NCBI GenBank assembly: GCA_000507305.1
Contig: DF239318.1
Location: forward strand, 124,001 to 188,000
From: Breviolum minutum Mf 1.05b.01
Lineage: Eukaryota; Sar; Dinophyceae; Suessiales; Symbiodiniaceae
Length of the DNA stretch: 64,000 nt
Direction of reading: 5' to 3'
Under the pieces are notes generated by a model. It ran no database searches. It saw nothing but the letters and a program-made list of their open reading frames with translations, and was not told where the DNA came from. Every line of letters begins with the position of its first letter. Position 1 is the first letter of the stretch. The position numbers were made by a program, and so were the translations under genes. Positions 40,128 through 50,132 of this stretch are shown here, in pieces.

Positions 40128-40735
40128 ATGGTCCCATTGGTGTTTTTTCTGTTGCTTGAAGTAATCTATGTGTTCAATCTGAACTTCTGACCTTAGGAGT
40201 GATGATGTTATGGTGATGTTTCCACTTCAGTCGGGTCCAACGGTGGCAAAATTTGGTTAAAAACACAAACTGGTCATGGGGTGGTGTTTTTTGGATTGTT
40301 TTGTTGACAATATGATTTTTCAGATGCTGGAGTGCCAGGATTTGGAAGATTAGTAAATATATACAAACTATGTATGATTACATTATGTACATATTTGATC
40401 ATATTTGAATACTTTATAGTATTTGCATGTATTTGCATGAATATACATGTAAATATTGATGATATTGATGTGTTCAAAAACTCGGTGATATTTCACCCCT
40501 TGTAGAATGTTGCTGATTTTTCTATATATGTTGCCATGTTGAGGCAAAAAAATGCAAGGAAGAGATATTGAGATCCCAAAGTTAACAATGGGAACTTCCC
40601 GGGATCTCATTCAATCATTCAACACCACCCCTTGACGCAGATTAGCTCATTGGCGCCGTGCGAGCGAGGCTCATGCATCTTGGCAGATTAGTGTTGGAAT
40701 TGATGTGGCATCAATGAATGGTCAACTTGTCCGTT
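40128..40735. other. spacer with one possible small exon
   Basis: SSLAPCERGSCILA at about 40642-40688, after gacgcag, is the only exon-like piece. AT-rich 40360-40460. Confidence 0.35.
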
Positions 40736-40740
40736 CCTAA

Positions 40741-40823
40741 GTAACCGTTGCTTTTTCTCAACAAGGCCCTATTTCCTTTGCGGGGTTGGAGAGGTACTAT
40801 TGGGGGTGGGGTAGGTTGACCGA
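40741..40823. mobile_element. family J right half
   Basis: CAACAAGGCCCTATTTCCTT ... GGGGTGGGGTAGGTTGACC. Confidence 0.65.
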
Positions 40824-40948
40824 GCAAAAGAAACAAAACTTTCAAAAACAAACCACTCACCTCCCACTTTTTTCTTGAAGTTGAAGCCAGCTCACGGGCA
40901 ACAAACCGAAAGCATCCACCCAATCATTTGTTTGGTGTTTCACCACAG

Positions 40949-41083
40949 GTACCCTGGGAGCGTTTCTTCGATGCAAAGGCCTTACGCTCCACGAACATCA
41001 CAGTTCTGGTGCGCAGCTGGGAAGATTTGGGGGGAAGGAAAAGAGTGGATCTTTCTAGTCCAACTATAGCGACCTCAGCCGAG
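40949..41083 (+). CDS. internal exon, 45 codons
   Basis: VPWERFFDAKALRSTNITVL then VRSWEDLGGRKRVDLSSPTI, from caccacag to gtcacc. The VPWxxFFDxxxL pattern recalls the region after the first motif of O-fucosyltransferase-like enzymes; this is a hint, not an assignment. The intron begins exactly with repeat family Q. Confidence 0.65.
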
Positions 41084-41170
41084 GTCACCCCAAAAGGTAG
41101 TTTAGTAAGGGAAATCCTCTATTTCGGAGTAATCTAGGTAGGTGAAATATTTTTTATTTTGGCAGAATTT
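41084..41170. repeat. dispersed repeat family Q, copy 2
   Basis: GTCACCCCAAAAGGTAGTTT ... TTTTTATTTTGGCAG. GT at its first base, AG at its end. Confidence 0.65.
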
Positions 41171-41201
41171 TGGGTGAGAAAGCTATCATATACTAGGCAA
41201 T

Positions 41202-41294
41202 GGTGCCCTCCAGGGAACGAATCCATATCGCACCAACATGGGTAAGGGAGATCATACCGACTAGGTGGGGATATCGTTCCCAGGAGGGTGTTCT
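41202..41294. mobile_element. palindrome R
   Basis: GGTGCCCTCCAGGGAACGA ... ATCGTTCCCAGGAGGGTG. Confidence 0.65.
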
Positions 41295-41411
41295 ATAAAT
41301 ACATGCGTTTATGTTTATGTACAGGTGGTTGGTAAGTTTCAATGGTTTTGCATTTTTTACCTTTAGGGTTTTTCATTTTATATAGATGCAGCACCCATGC
41401 CTAAGTCTTGG

Positions 41412-41511
41412 TTTGTTCAAGATGTGTTTGGTATTTTCATCCCGGAAAATTGGGAAAGATGATTGATGATTCAATTTGACCAATGTTTTTTTTTCCAGGT
41501 GGGTTGAAAAA
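41412..41511. mobile_element. family A element, degenerate
   Basis: TTTTCATCCCGGAAAATTGG, TTTGACCAATGTTTTTTTTT, GGTGGGTTGAAAA. Confidence 0.5.
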
Positions 41512-41557
41512 TGAATTAGAATGAAATAGCTGGTAGACATAGCTGACATCCATATGT

Positions 41558-41746
41558 ATGAAATGTCCCCTTTTCCAATCCAATAAAAACCATTTCATAC
41601 CAAATACCTTCCATCCAAGGACATGTTGGGTTCGTGTGAATCGACGTAAAGAAGTTGATTTTTTTGGGTCTGCGTTTTTTGCGGCTATTGTTAATGATGT
41701 TAATGATTGGATACTGCTTGGGCAGTATGACAACTGTGGACTGTGA
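41558..41746 (+). CDS. candidate terminal exon
   Basis: RVNRRKEVDFFGSAFFAAIV then NDVNDWILLGQYDNCGL and TGA. The 5' boundary is uncertain (AG at about 41618). Confidence 0.5.
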   Translation: MKCPLFQSNKNHFIPNTFHPRTCWVRVNRRKEVDFFGSAFFAAIVNDVNDWILLGQYDNCGL

Positions 41747-42070
41747 GGGTAAATGAGATCACCTCATAATAGATGTGTGTTTTTTTTCCTTAATCAAGTT
41801 GCTTAAAATTGATGGGGATTTGAAATTTTGATGCGAAATGGTGATACATCACACCAAAAGGAAACAAAAGGTAGATACCTACAAGGATTTTTTCCCTTGT
41901 TTTTCCCTTGTTTTTTTGAACATATTTGTGGGGAGTTTGATGAAAAATACAGACACAATCATCCAGATTAGTGCTTAGGTGGCTAGGATTGGTAAGGCTG
42001 TTGGAAGAAACTTTCATATGGACGAACTACTTGGGGACATGCGGACTATGAATAGTAAACTACTACCGAC

Positions 42071-42212
42071 TACAAGGTGGCCCCCCACGATCGTTACAAA
42101 TAGGGTTAGATTCCGTATAAATGGCATCATAAATGGGTAACTGGTGTTATTTCACCCTACTTAAAGGGGCCCCATAACTCCGGTTAGCACTGGTTGGGGC
42201 CTACCTCGTACC
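42071..42212. mobile_element. family D element
   Basis: TACAAGGTGGCCCCCCACGA ... GGTTGGGGCCTACCTCGTA. Confidence 0.85.
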
Positions 42213-42220
42213 CTCCAAAG

Positions 42221-42294
42221 AGGTTGCATTTGTATTCCAAAGGCTTGCAAAAATCAGCAATGCCCATGTGCGCAGGGACTTCCAGCTAAGCTGA
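42221..42294 (+). CDS. candidate exon with stop
   Basis: EVAFVFQRLAKISNAHVRRD then FQLS and TGA, after accctccaaag at the end of a D element. A minus-strand frame with EPKVVCTTIIEKLPSQFVKE overlaps; I prefer the plus strand. Confidence 0.45.
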
Positions 42295-42694
42295 ATACCA
42301 CCCAACTGTTGACTGGATTTTAGGGTTATAGCAGTTTGATCCGTTTTCATTGCTACTCTTCGAACCTCTTTCACGAATTGAGATGGTAGTTTTTCAATTA
42401 TAGTTGTACATACTACTTTCGGTTCATCAATCCTTATGAACAAAATTGAGAATTTGTACTTCTTGGGTCTCAGTCTTAGATGTAATTTTGTAAAGTAAGC
42501 CTAGTAAGCCCTGAAGATGCAGATGCCAACCAAAACTTACAGATTCTCAGGTTGTTACCCTTCTTTTCTTTTTTGCTTTTGGGCCCAAATCCTCTCAAAA
42601 AACACATGTGACATAACAAACATCACCTGAAACACCAAAAAAAACTTGGGAATGTTTGAACTGTCACCTCCTTGCCGTTGGTTAACTCCTGGAG

Positions 42695-42758
42695 GAGTTT
42701 TACGAATATGTGGAAAAAGCAGGTGACCGAGCGACGTTCAGCGAATTTTTGGAGCCCG
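42695..42758 (+). CDS. internal exon
   Basis: EFYEYVEKAGDRATFSEFLE then P, between cctggag and gtgatg. Acidic and helical; EF-hand-like spacing is absent. Confidence 0.55.
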
Positions 42759-43148
42759 GTGATGTTTGGATCCGTTTTTTTTGATGCTGGGGATTCAATC
42801 GCCCTTCTTTTGAATGCAATACGGTGTGACACGGTATTGATGAAAGGACTGTGGAAATTTATGGTGGTACATAAACTTAGAATCCATCATGCTGCAGCAA
42901 TCATGTTTTATGTAGAATGATGGTTTTCCTGTCAGCCTACGGGTAACCAATTCCTGGTGCTGTACGATAGTTTTTGACCACAACATTTCCTTTGCATTTA
43001 TATATATATATATATTTTGTATATATTATATATACGTAAATATATGTATATCGAAAATTGCATTTACATATTATATGTAAATTCCCAAGTACGGGAGCAT
43101 ATATACTCGTACATACAGTAATTAGAATATCATCTTCAAACACTGGGC

Positions 43149-43247
43149 CGTGGTTTCAACTGGTTTTTATCTTTACTCCCTACCAGAGGAGATGATGAAA
43201 TTTGACGAGCATATTTTTCAAATCGGTTGGTTGAAGCCACCAACTAG
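43149..43247 (+). mobile_element. family A introner
   Basis: GTGGTTTCAACTGGTTTTTA ... GGTTGAAGCCACCAACTAG, directly before an open exon. Confidence 0.85.
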
Positions 43248-43481
43248 CAAAATTTCATGGTGATTTCAATAAAAAACATCGGCTGGGAAAGAGGTGCTCC
43301 AAACGTGGACTTGGTGGTGAGCACCACCACGGAACGGCAGTGCCTAGATCTAAGAAATACATGGTTGTCCGTGCCTGGGTTTTCATCAAACTCGCCGAAA
43401 AAGATATTGGGATGTGTTTTGTTTTGTAGGATTTTGTTTCTTCCCCATCAGGATCAATGCATGTTATGGATATCTAATTAA
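43248..43481 (+). CDS. exon of up to 77 codons
   Basis: Starts at the base after the element: QNFMVISIKNIGWERGAPNV, DLVVSTTTERQCLDLRNTWL, SVPGFSSNSPKKILGCVLFC, with a stop at the end. A GTGGTG donor at 43311 could shorten it. Confidence 0.55.
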   Translation, partial: QNFMVISIKNIGWERGAPNVDLVVSTTTERQCLDLRNTWLSVPGFSSNSPKKILGCVLFCRILFLPHQDQCMLWISN

Positions 43482-43829
43482 GTCCTACAATTAAGAAAAA
43501 ATAACTACTGTAAAATGTAGACAGATATGTCATACATCGATTCCTATGGGTTTTGCGCACCCAGAGCTTATGAAACACCTCGTTTACTATAGGGTTGGTT
43601 TAGAAAAAACCTACGGGAAGGGGAAGGGGAAACTTCACTTTTTTCGAATGAGAAATAGCAAGATCTCAAGGCAGCTTGAGCCACTAGGTCGAGTCCTAGA
43701 TGCCAATCCCCAACCTCTTTGATGTGCCATTGTTGTCACGAAATTTGACTCTTCGAGATGTATTTCAGTCACAAAGCTGGTTAGTCAAAAAGGGACAACA
43801 TCTTTGCTTAAGTAATCCGTATTTGGAGG

Positions 43830-43974
43830 ACCACCCCATTCAGTAAGTGATTACTAACCATGGTTAGTAAATCCCCTTACTGGGGTTGTTCCCTTTCCAA
43901 ATGGCCTTTTCATGGTTTTGAAATGGGGGTTACTATATAACTATACTTACTAACTGGGATGATCATCCAAGTAG
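43830..43974. mobile_element. family E element
   Basis: TATTTGGAGGACCACCCCAT ... CTGGGATGATCATCCAAGTA. Confidence 0.85.
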
Positions 43975-44511
43975 TGGTTTCAATTCTTTTGATAAGTGCC
44001 AATGTCAAGTTGAAGCTATGCTGTGCTTTTGGTTGGACAACCCCTCCCAGTACAAACGTGACCACTTAGATTATTTGCATGCATGTTTAATAGGGGATTC
44101 CATAAACCTTTATTTGCCACCAGTACTGGCTGGAAGGGGGACGGAACCGCCTTTGTTTACTTCCAAAGTTTCTCCAAGTGGTTGAACAATTTTGTTTAGA
44201 ATTGTGTTTTCCCTGTATCTTGAAGAAATGATTTGAAATGATCCAATTTCACAAGCATAGTTGTTTCAAATGGGTTGGGCAATTTTGATGGTTTTATGGT
44301 TGCAGTTGTTGAATTTTGGCCCCGAACCTGGGGAGGGGGGAAATATCATAAACGACACGAGCATACTTCTAGTGAGTGGTTTGGTTCGTTTCTCAACCTC
44401 ATGTGTTTGTTTCAGGTGACTTTTGACTCTTTACAAGTACCATGGTAAATCACCATCAAACCAACATTTGGGGAATGTTTTTATTTGTTCCAACTGCCTT
44501 AAGCAAATCTA

Positions 44512-44586
44512 AGACCATCAAGGAGGCTCTTAAGGATTCCAATTTCCATTTACGACAGTCTCTTGACGATTTGATTGTGGGAAAAG
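44512..44586 (+). CDS. internal exon
   Basis: TIKEALKDSNFHLRQSLDDL then IVGK, donor gtagtc. The same frame is open back to about 44455 (NHHQTNIWGMFLFVPTALSK). Confidence 0.65.
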
Positions 44587-44779
44587 GTAGTCGGTGGCTA
44601 CTGGGGTGAAACATATAAACCATATATTACTTATACATATTTTGTCTATTATTACTTTTTTTTCTTACTATACTATATTTGTCAAATAGTGTATTTATAT
44701 TATGTANTTTATATTATGTACACAAGGGGTGATAACTATTATAACATTGCCACCTTTCATCCTCATTATTGTGCTTCCA

Positions 44780-44950
44780 GTGTGGAATGCACCTCATTTC
44801 CTCCACCAAAAAAACTCATCCAAACCGAAGGTCAAGGTCTCAGATGATGAGCAAACCTCGAAGATCGGGTGGTTTCTATGGTCTCTTGGATGACGACAAG
44901 ACGTCGGATGACGCCAGGGCTGGAGATGTCGAGATGTCATTCACCCGGCG
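44780..44950 (+). CDS. exon, basic then acidic
   Basis: HLISSTKKTHPNRRSRSQMM, SKPRRSGGFYGLLDDDKTSD and DARAGDVEMSFTRR, acceptor gcttccag. The frame stays open to 45098. A second frame (SSKPKVKVSDDEQTSKIGWF) is open for 40 codons. Confidence 0.5.
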
Positions 44951-45021
44951 TTTTTTTTGTTGGTGGAAGAGGTTGCTGTTTTGGATGTGTTGCGAAAGTT
45001 GTGGATTTGGAATGATGCATC

Positions 45022-45200
45022 CATGGGACTGGTATATTTTTCTACATTTAACCGAAAAAGTCAATCAAATGCAGGTAAATATATCAAGATTTGTTTGAGA
45101 CACACTCGCACTCACACACTAGAAGCCATAGCATCCATGTATGGCATTTGTACCTAGATTTACAAGAAGAATCGACCAAATATATATCATACATGGATGG
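45022..45200. mobile_element. family K-type palindromes
   Basis: CATCCATGGGACTGGTATAT and GCAGGTAAATATATC, then CATCCATGTATGGCATTTGT ... ATATCATACATGGATGG. Confidence 0.5.
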
Positions 45201-45702
45201 CATAGGAAAGTTTAACATGGGTTACCCTCACATAATGATGTGCGGATAGGATAAGCTCCACACTTCCACCTGAAACTTTGAAAATATGCCAGGGATTTGC
45301 AGCGTGTTTTCCAAGAAACGTCATCGTTTGCTGGAAAGGCATCAACGTTTCGGGTAAGGTGACCCACATGGTATGAACCCCATGAACTCTCTCTCCAGCT
45401 ACTTGGAGGATCATCCCATTTAGTAAGTGGTTTATACTGTAACCATTGGTGATCGTAAGTCGCCGGAGTAGAAGAGTTCCCATTCCAAATAAGCCATTTT
45501 CATGGCTTAGAAACGGGGGTGATCCTAACCAGTTACTTGGATGATCCTCCAGCTTGTGATGAAACACTGAAGGTTTCGCGCGAACTTCACAGCAATGTTT
45601 CAACTCTGGCAGTTTAAGACCGCCACGGCAGGAATGGATGGAGCAGGACATTTGGACAGGAAGGGCAAAAACAAGCCAACAAACAAAAAGAGCCAAGAAC
45701 AT
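45187..45702 (-). CDS. secreted or membrane protein gene interrupted by family E introner
   Basis: The only convincing minus-strand gene. The ATG at 45702 opens a signal-peptide-like start (MFLALFVCWLVFALP, then a Cys-rich stretch SCSIHSCRGGLKLPELKHCC). The frame is open for 171 codons, straight through a family E element. A GT at 45536 and an AG ending at 45399 would remove 138 nt (46 codons) and join ...HHKLEDHP to GERVHGVHTMWVTLPETLMP in the same frame. The distal part reads TFLGKHAANPWHIFKVSGGS. No family recognised. The stop lies in K-type repeat, so the true 3' end may differ. Confidence 0.6.
   Translation of the reverse strand: MFLALFVCWLVFALPVQMSCSIHSCRGGLKLPELKHCCEVRAKPSVFHHKLEDHPSNWLGSPPFLSHENGLFGMGTLLLRRLTITNGYSINHLLNGMILQVAGERVHGVHTMWVTLPETLMPFQQTMTFLGKHAANPWHIFKVSGGSVELILSAHHYVRVTHVKLSYAIHV
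45401..45546 (-). mobile_element. family E introner inside an ORF
   Basis: ACTTGGAGGATCATCCCATT ... CTTGGATGATC, flanked by CTCCAGCT at 45393-45400 and 45547-45554 (an 8-bp duplication, or partly a mutated terminus). Confidence 0.8.
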
Positions 45703-46082
45703 TGAGGAAAATGAAATGATTAATCAAGTAGCAGGATGAATAAGCAATGTGTGTGTTCAAGTTGTTTCATGTCAAATTGTTGTTGTCATTTTGGTGATAT
45801 ATGTTCGAGTTGTTGTTGTGTACTTGTATGCATCAGGTGCTTAGTCAACAGTCATCAGAATGTGTTGATGCATAAATGGATATCATATCGTCATGTTGGC
45901 AAGTGTATGTTCACATTCAGGAATTTCACTTTCACGTATATACTGTATGCTCACAACTATCGTATCATGGGAAGAGATCAAGTTGTTTTGCTTGTGTCTC
46001 AATTAGGTTTCCTTTCTCCTTCCCTCTATCACACCCATAGTCTAAGGTTTTGTTTAGTTTCCCTGTAGATTCTGACACTTAG

Positions 46083-46345
46083 TTGGAGAGGGATCATCTC
46101 GAAAGGATCAAAAGGCATTGTCAAATGATAAGCTGCACTCATATCATTCCCATTGATGAATGCTTATTCTTACTCAACATACATGGACTTGAATGGCATA
46201 AGAACCTGCATGACGTTTTGGGCTCAAGCCGCGCTTGCGAAAGAACTTCCGGGGGCGAAGCATGTCGGCCTCTCCTTTCCGTGTGACTACGCCACAAAGC
46301 TGTACAGCGTCGGCGTCTGGCAATGCCAACTCACCGATGAAGGTA
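46083..46345 (+). CDS. exon region open in all three frames
   Basis: GC-rich island. The readings include DECLFLLNIHGLEWHKNLHD, TFWAQAALAKELPGAKHVGL and VGEMVGEAVLVLGFCGIELA. A GTAGGG donor at 46346 fits the second. Coding is likely; the frame is undecided. Confidence 0.4.
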
Positions 46346-46582
46346 GGGGAAATGGTTGGGGAAGCAGTGCTTGTTTTGGGATTCTGTGGGATAGAGCTTG
46401 CAGTTGGCGCTTATTGTGCAACTAGATGTATTTGTTTACATAGATATAGATAGATTGGTATTTAGATAAGAAAAGATCAGATCAGATCAGGTCAGGTCAG
46501 GTCAAATGATACATATGAAATGTGAGTCGCGATTCAGGAAAAAAAACTCCCATGAAGCCTGAAGATGGATCATAGACTCCTT

Positions 46583-46686
46583 GAATCCAAGAAATCTCCA
46601 ACAGGACCAACGGACCCCGAAAAAACCTGAGTATCTAATAGCTCCAGCAACTTACTTAGGGGTCCTTTGGTAAGGTCCCATTCAAG
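46583..46686 (-). mobile_element. family N element, copy 2
   Basis: Reverse complement of 4091-4195: CCAAGAAATCTCCAACAGGA ... TTTGGTAAGGTCCCATTCAA. Confidence 0.8.
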
Positions 46687-46834
46687 TAATGATGGATATG
46701 ATGGATTGGAAATGTCCATGGGAAACTTTTGGGGAGTGAATTCAAAGGTCGCCGGGAAAGGTCGCTTGGAATCCCACCCATTTTTAGTGTCAAGGCACAC
46801 AATTTAGGATGTACACCTTGGAGGTGACATTTCG

Positions 46835-47032
46835 TTGAACTCCTTTTTTAAGCACTTGAGATTTGGTACTTACTATGGTTCTTTCCATCGGTTTCGGATT
46901 TCTGATCCAACATGTTTTCCTAAAAGGATCCATAAGGGTTTAATAATTCCCTATCCGGGGGCAGAGGCGGGGTGTACCCTGAAATTCCCATGGACAACTC
47001 TTTCCTCGCGCCTTTGTCATTTTGATTTTTGA
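46835..47032 (+). CDS. candidate ORF, 65 codons
   Basis: LRFGTYYGSFHRFRISDPTC and FPKRIHKGLIIPYPGAEAGC; no splice sites assigned. Confidence 0.35.
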   Translation: MNSFFKHLRFGTYYGSFHRFRISDPTCFPKRIHKGLIIPYPGAEAGCTLKFPWTTLSSRLCHFDF

Positions 47033-47158
47033 TGGAAGTTTTTTGCCTGACTAAAAGGAACATTCGGCCTAGGAATCTAGAACCCACCCAAAGACATAGC
47101 CGGCCTCATTAAAGGCCTTTAATAGCACCAAGCACCAAACAACCAGCAATTTTGTTCC

Positions 47159-47275
47159 ATACTGTTGATGGAAGAAATCCTGCACCACCTGGGATACATA
47201 AAACCCTATAAATAAGGGGATCCGGATCAACTACCAACCTCAACTGGTGATCGCCGGATTTCTTCCAAGAAGCAG
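47159..47275 (+). mobile_element. family B element, 3' end used as acceptor
   Basis: TACTGTTGATGGAAGAAATC ... CCGGATTTCTTCCAAGAAGCAG. Confidence 0.75.
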
Positions 47276-47409
47276 GGGGGGATTCTCGCTGCCTGCTTGG
47301 GTGTTTCAAGGTCATTCCAGGCTTATCGGGTCTACCAGACATTGAATATCCTTCCCCGGTGAGTGTGCGAAACACCTTCTTGGACACCGACATAGGCCAG
47401 GTCATGTAG
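47276..47409 (+). CDS. exon with stop
   Basis: GDSRCLLGCFKVIPGLSGLP, DIEYPSPVSVRNTFLDTDIG then QVM and TAG. A rival phase-0 frame (SRSFQAYRVYQTLNILP) uses a gtgagt donor at 47383. Confidence 0.55.
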
Positions 47410-47904
47410 CGAAATGGCCAGGAACCCACGGGGTGGGCATGGTTGATGTTTTGAGGTTTGGTGTGCTGGTGTTGTTCTTGTTTCTGTCAGGGATGGCCAT
47501 TTGGAAGGGAACTTTCAGAGACATACAGTACCCTCATAAATCATTAAAACAACATGCTTGCATGGCACATGCGTGCCATTTCATGGTCATTTTTTCTGGG
47601 ATCATACTTCACTAACTTGTGTGCCACTAGATCTACAAATTGCATTACTATAAAGCACTTCAGAGATGTTTGTTGTGTATATTTTGTTGGTTCTACAGGT
47701 CCACACCTGTTGCCAATGTTGCTTCGAAAAATGACGTGAATTCCAGGCCGCCCGCCTTCGCTAGATGAATTCTATCAAGAGCGCTTGTTGCAATCTGCCC
47801 CTGGCAGCGCAGCCTTTCAGCCAAGCAAAGTGTCACCTGGACGCTGATTTTGCTCGCATCCGAATTTTTGTTCAACATCAAGTGCATCTCTTTTTATGGT
47901 CTAA
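47410..47904. other. spacer with exon-like pieces
   Basis: Around 47698-47850 two out-of-frame coding-like segments overlap (STPVANVASKNDVNSRPPAF and PPSLDEFYQERLLQSAPGSA); they cannot both belong to one continuous exon. Confidence 0.35.
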
Positions 47905-48035
47905 CCCCCTGAAATTTGTCATATAATACGTAGAGATATTTGAAAGGAGATACATTTTCCAAATCATCATTTTTGAGTGGTTTGTCTATGGAGTTTACAT
48001 TCCATTATAGTAATCTTAGTTTCCCCGGTCAAAGT
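47905..48035. mobile_element. family G element
   Basis: AACCCCCTGAAATTTGTCAT, AAAGGAGATACATTTTCCAA, ATCTTAGTTTCCCCGG. Confidence 0.6.
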
Positions 48036-48109
48036 GTAAACCCGAGAGAGAGAGAGAGAAGATAGAGATGCGGAGCCCGAATAGCACAAGATTGTTTCTT
48101 CATTTCTAG

Positions 48110-48169
48110 CCTTGGATTAAAGAAGCATCACAACAGCAGCTGCTGTGTTTTGTTCGGGCAGCCTCACAT
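48110..48169 (+). CDS. internal exon
   Basis: PWIKEASQQQLLCFVRAASH, exactly 20 codons, from tttctag to GTGTTC. A 51-nt intron follows and the next exon continues in phase 0. Confidence 0.65.
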
Positions 48170-48220
48170 GTGTTCATAGGATTAGAATGGCAGTTTACAT
48201 TGAATCTACCCCCCACCTAG

Positions 48221-48305
48221 GATGCAATCGTCACCAGGATTCTGGGGATTCCAACCAAAACCTTCACCATGCCTGCATCCTGGCTGGGGTGCCTCGATAT
48301 CCAAG
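48221..48305 (+). CDS. internal exon
   Basis: DAIVTRILGIPTKTFTMPAS then WLGCLDIQ, ending phase 1 at gttaag. Joins 48455 in phase through a family B-containing intron. A degenerate echo (DAIIT..., GIPTF) occurs near 14173-14230. Confidence 0.75.
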
Positions 48306-48329
48306 GTTAAGTTTACATGTTTAACACAC

Positions 48330-48456
48330 TAATACTGTTGATTGTTCAGAAATCCGGCAAGAAAACCACCTTGTGGATGTATAAACCCTTGTAAATAATG
48401 GGGAGACACTACCAACCTCAACTCGTGATCGCCAGATTTCTGAAGCATCAACAGTA
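48330..48456 (+). mobile_element. family B introner with 9-bp duplication
   Basis: TAATACTGTTGATTGTTCAG ... TTCTGAAGCATCAACAGTA. TTAACACAC flanks it at 48321-48329 and 48457-48465. It sits at the 3' end of a 149-nt intron (48306-48454) and supplies the acceptor. Confidence 0.85.
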
Positions 48457-48762
48457 TTAACACACAATGTGGATATTGTGACTCACAAAAATTCAACACC
48501 TCTACTGCCACCCAGGTTTGATAGTCAAGTGGATGAAGAACCTGAGTTCATCCCATCAAACGAGACACTTGGTCCGTCATGCTGGGCATCTTTACATGAA
48601 ACAATTTTCCGCCGTTTCATTATGTTGCTTTGGAGATTTGGCAGGATGGGGTTTGGAACTCTACCTATATGTTTTACATCTTATACTCTCCAGCTTTGCA
48701 TCTTTTACCTGTCATTCCTCACAGCCGGTGCTGTTGTGACCAAGGAAGCAACACATTGGTAG
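48455..48762 (+). CDS. terminal exon with C-terminal hydrophobic segment
   Basis: LTHNVDIVTHKNSTPLLPPR, FDSQVDEEPEFIPSNETLGP, then FIMLLWRFGRMG and TLQLCIFYLSFLTAGAVV, TAG at the end. Possibly a membrane protein. An alternative frame after about 48600 (WNSTYMFYILYSPALHLLPV) cannot be excluded. Confidence 0.7.
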
Positions 48763-49088
48763 AGATCAGGGGTGCCAGACAGCGGGGGGTTGGTGGCAGG
48801 TTAACACTGTGGGATGCAATTCCTAATATGTAATTGTAACCGTGGAGTATAAACAACGCCAATATATGCTTAGGTTGGGAGGAAGCGTTACCATTCTTGT
48901 CATGATTTATGACTTTCCTATGGTAAGCCCTTCAACTATAAAGCTATAAAGATATAGGTAGGGGCGTGCCTAAACCCTGGTTAAGTAAGTGGGTTTCCAT
49001 AATCTATTTTAGATTTTATGAAGGGAACTTTTTTGACCTCAAAACCCACTGGTTTTCCAGTATTTAGGCGGTGCCCAATATATAGTGA

Positions 49089-49202
49089 TACAAGGTAGGC
49101 CCCCTGACCAGTTACAAATTGAGTTAAAACATGGTAAAACCCTTAAAAGTAGGGTTATAACTTATAATTTCATTTGTAACAATCGAGGGGCCCAGCTTGT
49201 TT
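49089..49202. mobile_element. family D element
   Basis: TACAAGGTAGGCCCCCTGAC ... ATCGAGGGGCCCAGCTTGT. Confidence 0.8.
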
Positions 49203-49589
49203 GCGGGGTTTAAAATCACCGGGTTGAGATATACTTCACACTTGACCTGGGTTCACCCCAGGAACGAACCAATTTTTCCAAGTTACGAAAATTCCTAGGA
49301 AAACTTCCGTCAAACGATGCCCTATTATCTATGCTGATTTCAGCCTTTGTTGTATATGAAAATTTTAGTCGCTGCTTGGAAATGACAATAATACTTTGTT
49401 ATAATCAAACTGTGAAACCTCTATCATTATTGATTCCCGTCAAAAAATGTGTTGATTTTTGCCAAAAAATAACTCGATCCCCTTGATTGCATGATATGTC
49501 TATCTACATATACTTGATTTTCTATTGTAACTGGTAAACGTAGTAGCGAATATACCATACATTCATCCGAAGATGTGGTCTCTGGTAAA

Positions 49590-49700
49590 CTCGCTGTTAC
49601 CCACCCCTGAATGTGACATTTTCGCACCTGAAAAAATGGCATCCAAAAAGGAAAGGATCGTCTTCCAACCGTCAATTTTCAGGGGCTACGAATAGTTCAG
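49590..49700. mobile_element. family F element, inverted
   Basis: AAAAGGAAAGGATCGTCTTC, CAACCGTCAATTTTCAGGGG. Confidence 0.65.
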
Positions 49701-49777
49701 GGATTGTATTTATTGTTTTTGGTGCGGGGGCAGTAAGTGTAACTTAAAGAAGGGAATCCCTACAAAATAAACTTCAG

Positions 49778-49846
49778 GACGTTTCTTCGGTTGTTGACGT
49801 CTTCTCTGGTTTTCTGGACAAATTTCATCGCGAGCAGTTCCTACCA
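49778..49846 (+). CDS. internal exon
   Basis: DVSSVVDVFSGFLDKFHREQ then FLP, from aaacttcag to gtataa. Strong coding look. Confidence 0.65.
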
Positions 49847-50018
49847 GTATAATCGGAATTCCCCCAAATGGTGGCGGTTAAGTGTTGGAATCTCCCAGTA
49901 ATGCCCCGAAAAATTAATGTTTAGGACCCTTTCACTCCAATGCATGGTCTATTTACCTCCATTTTTACCATTCAAATGTACGTAACCAAATATGCCATGC
50001 ATTGAGTAATTTGGCCAG

Positions 50019-50109
50019 ATCATTCCCTACGGATCCTGGCTCACCGAAACTGAGAATATTGAGCACGTTTTCATGGAACCCAAAAAATATGTCTATGCGT
50101 TTCGTTTCG
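50019..50109 (+). CDS. internal exon
   Basis: IIPYGSWLTETENIEHVFME then PKKYVYAFRF, from ttggccag to gtgatt. The acceptor context is duplicated about 265 bp downstream. Confidence 0.7.
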
Positions 50110-50132
50110 GTGATTGATGTGATTGGACACCC

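Noticed and set aside
40630..40700. Possible tRNA (GATTAGCTCATTGGCGC)
   Set aside because: No matching acceptor stem or TPsiC arm could be paired. Better explained as a small exon.
45736..46068. 110-codon Cys-rich + ORF
   Set aside because: Cys codons come from TTGTTGTTGTTGTC-type low complexity. It lies just upstream of the minus-strand gene, so promoter or UTR is more likely.
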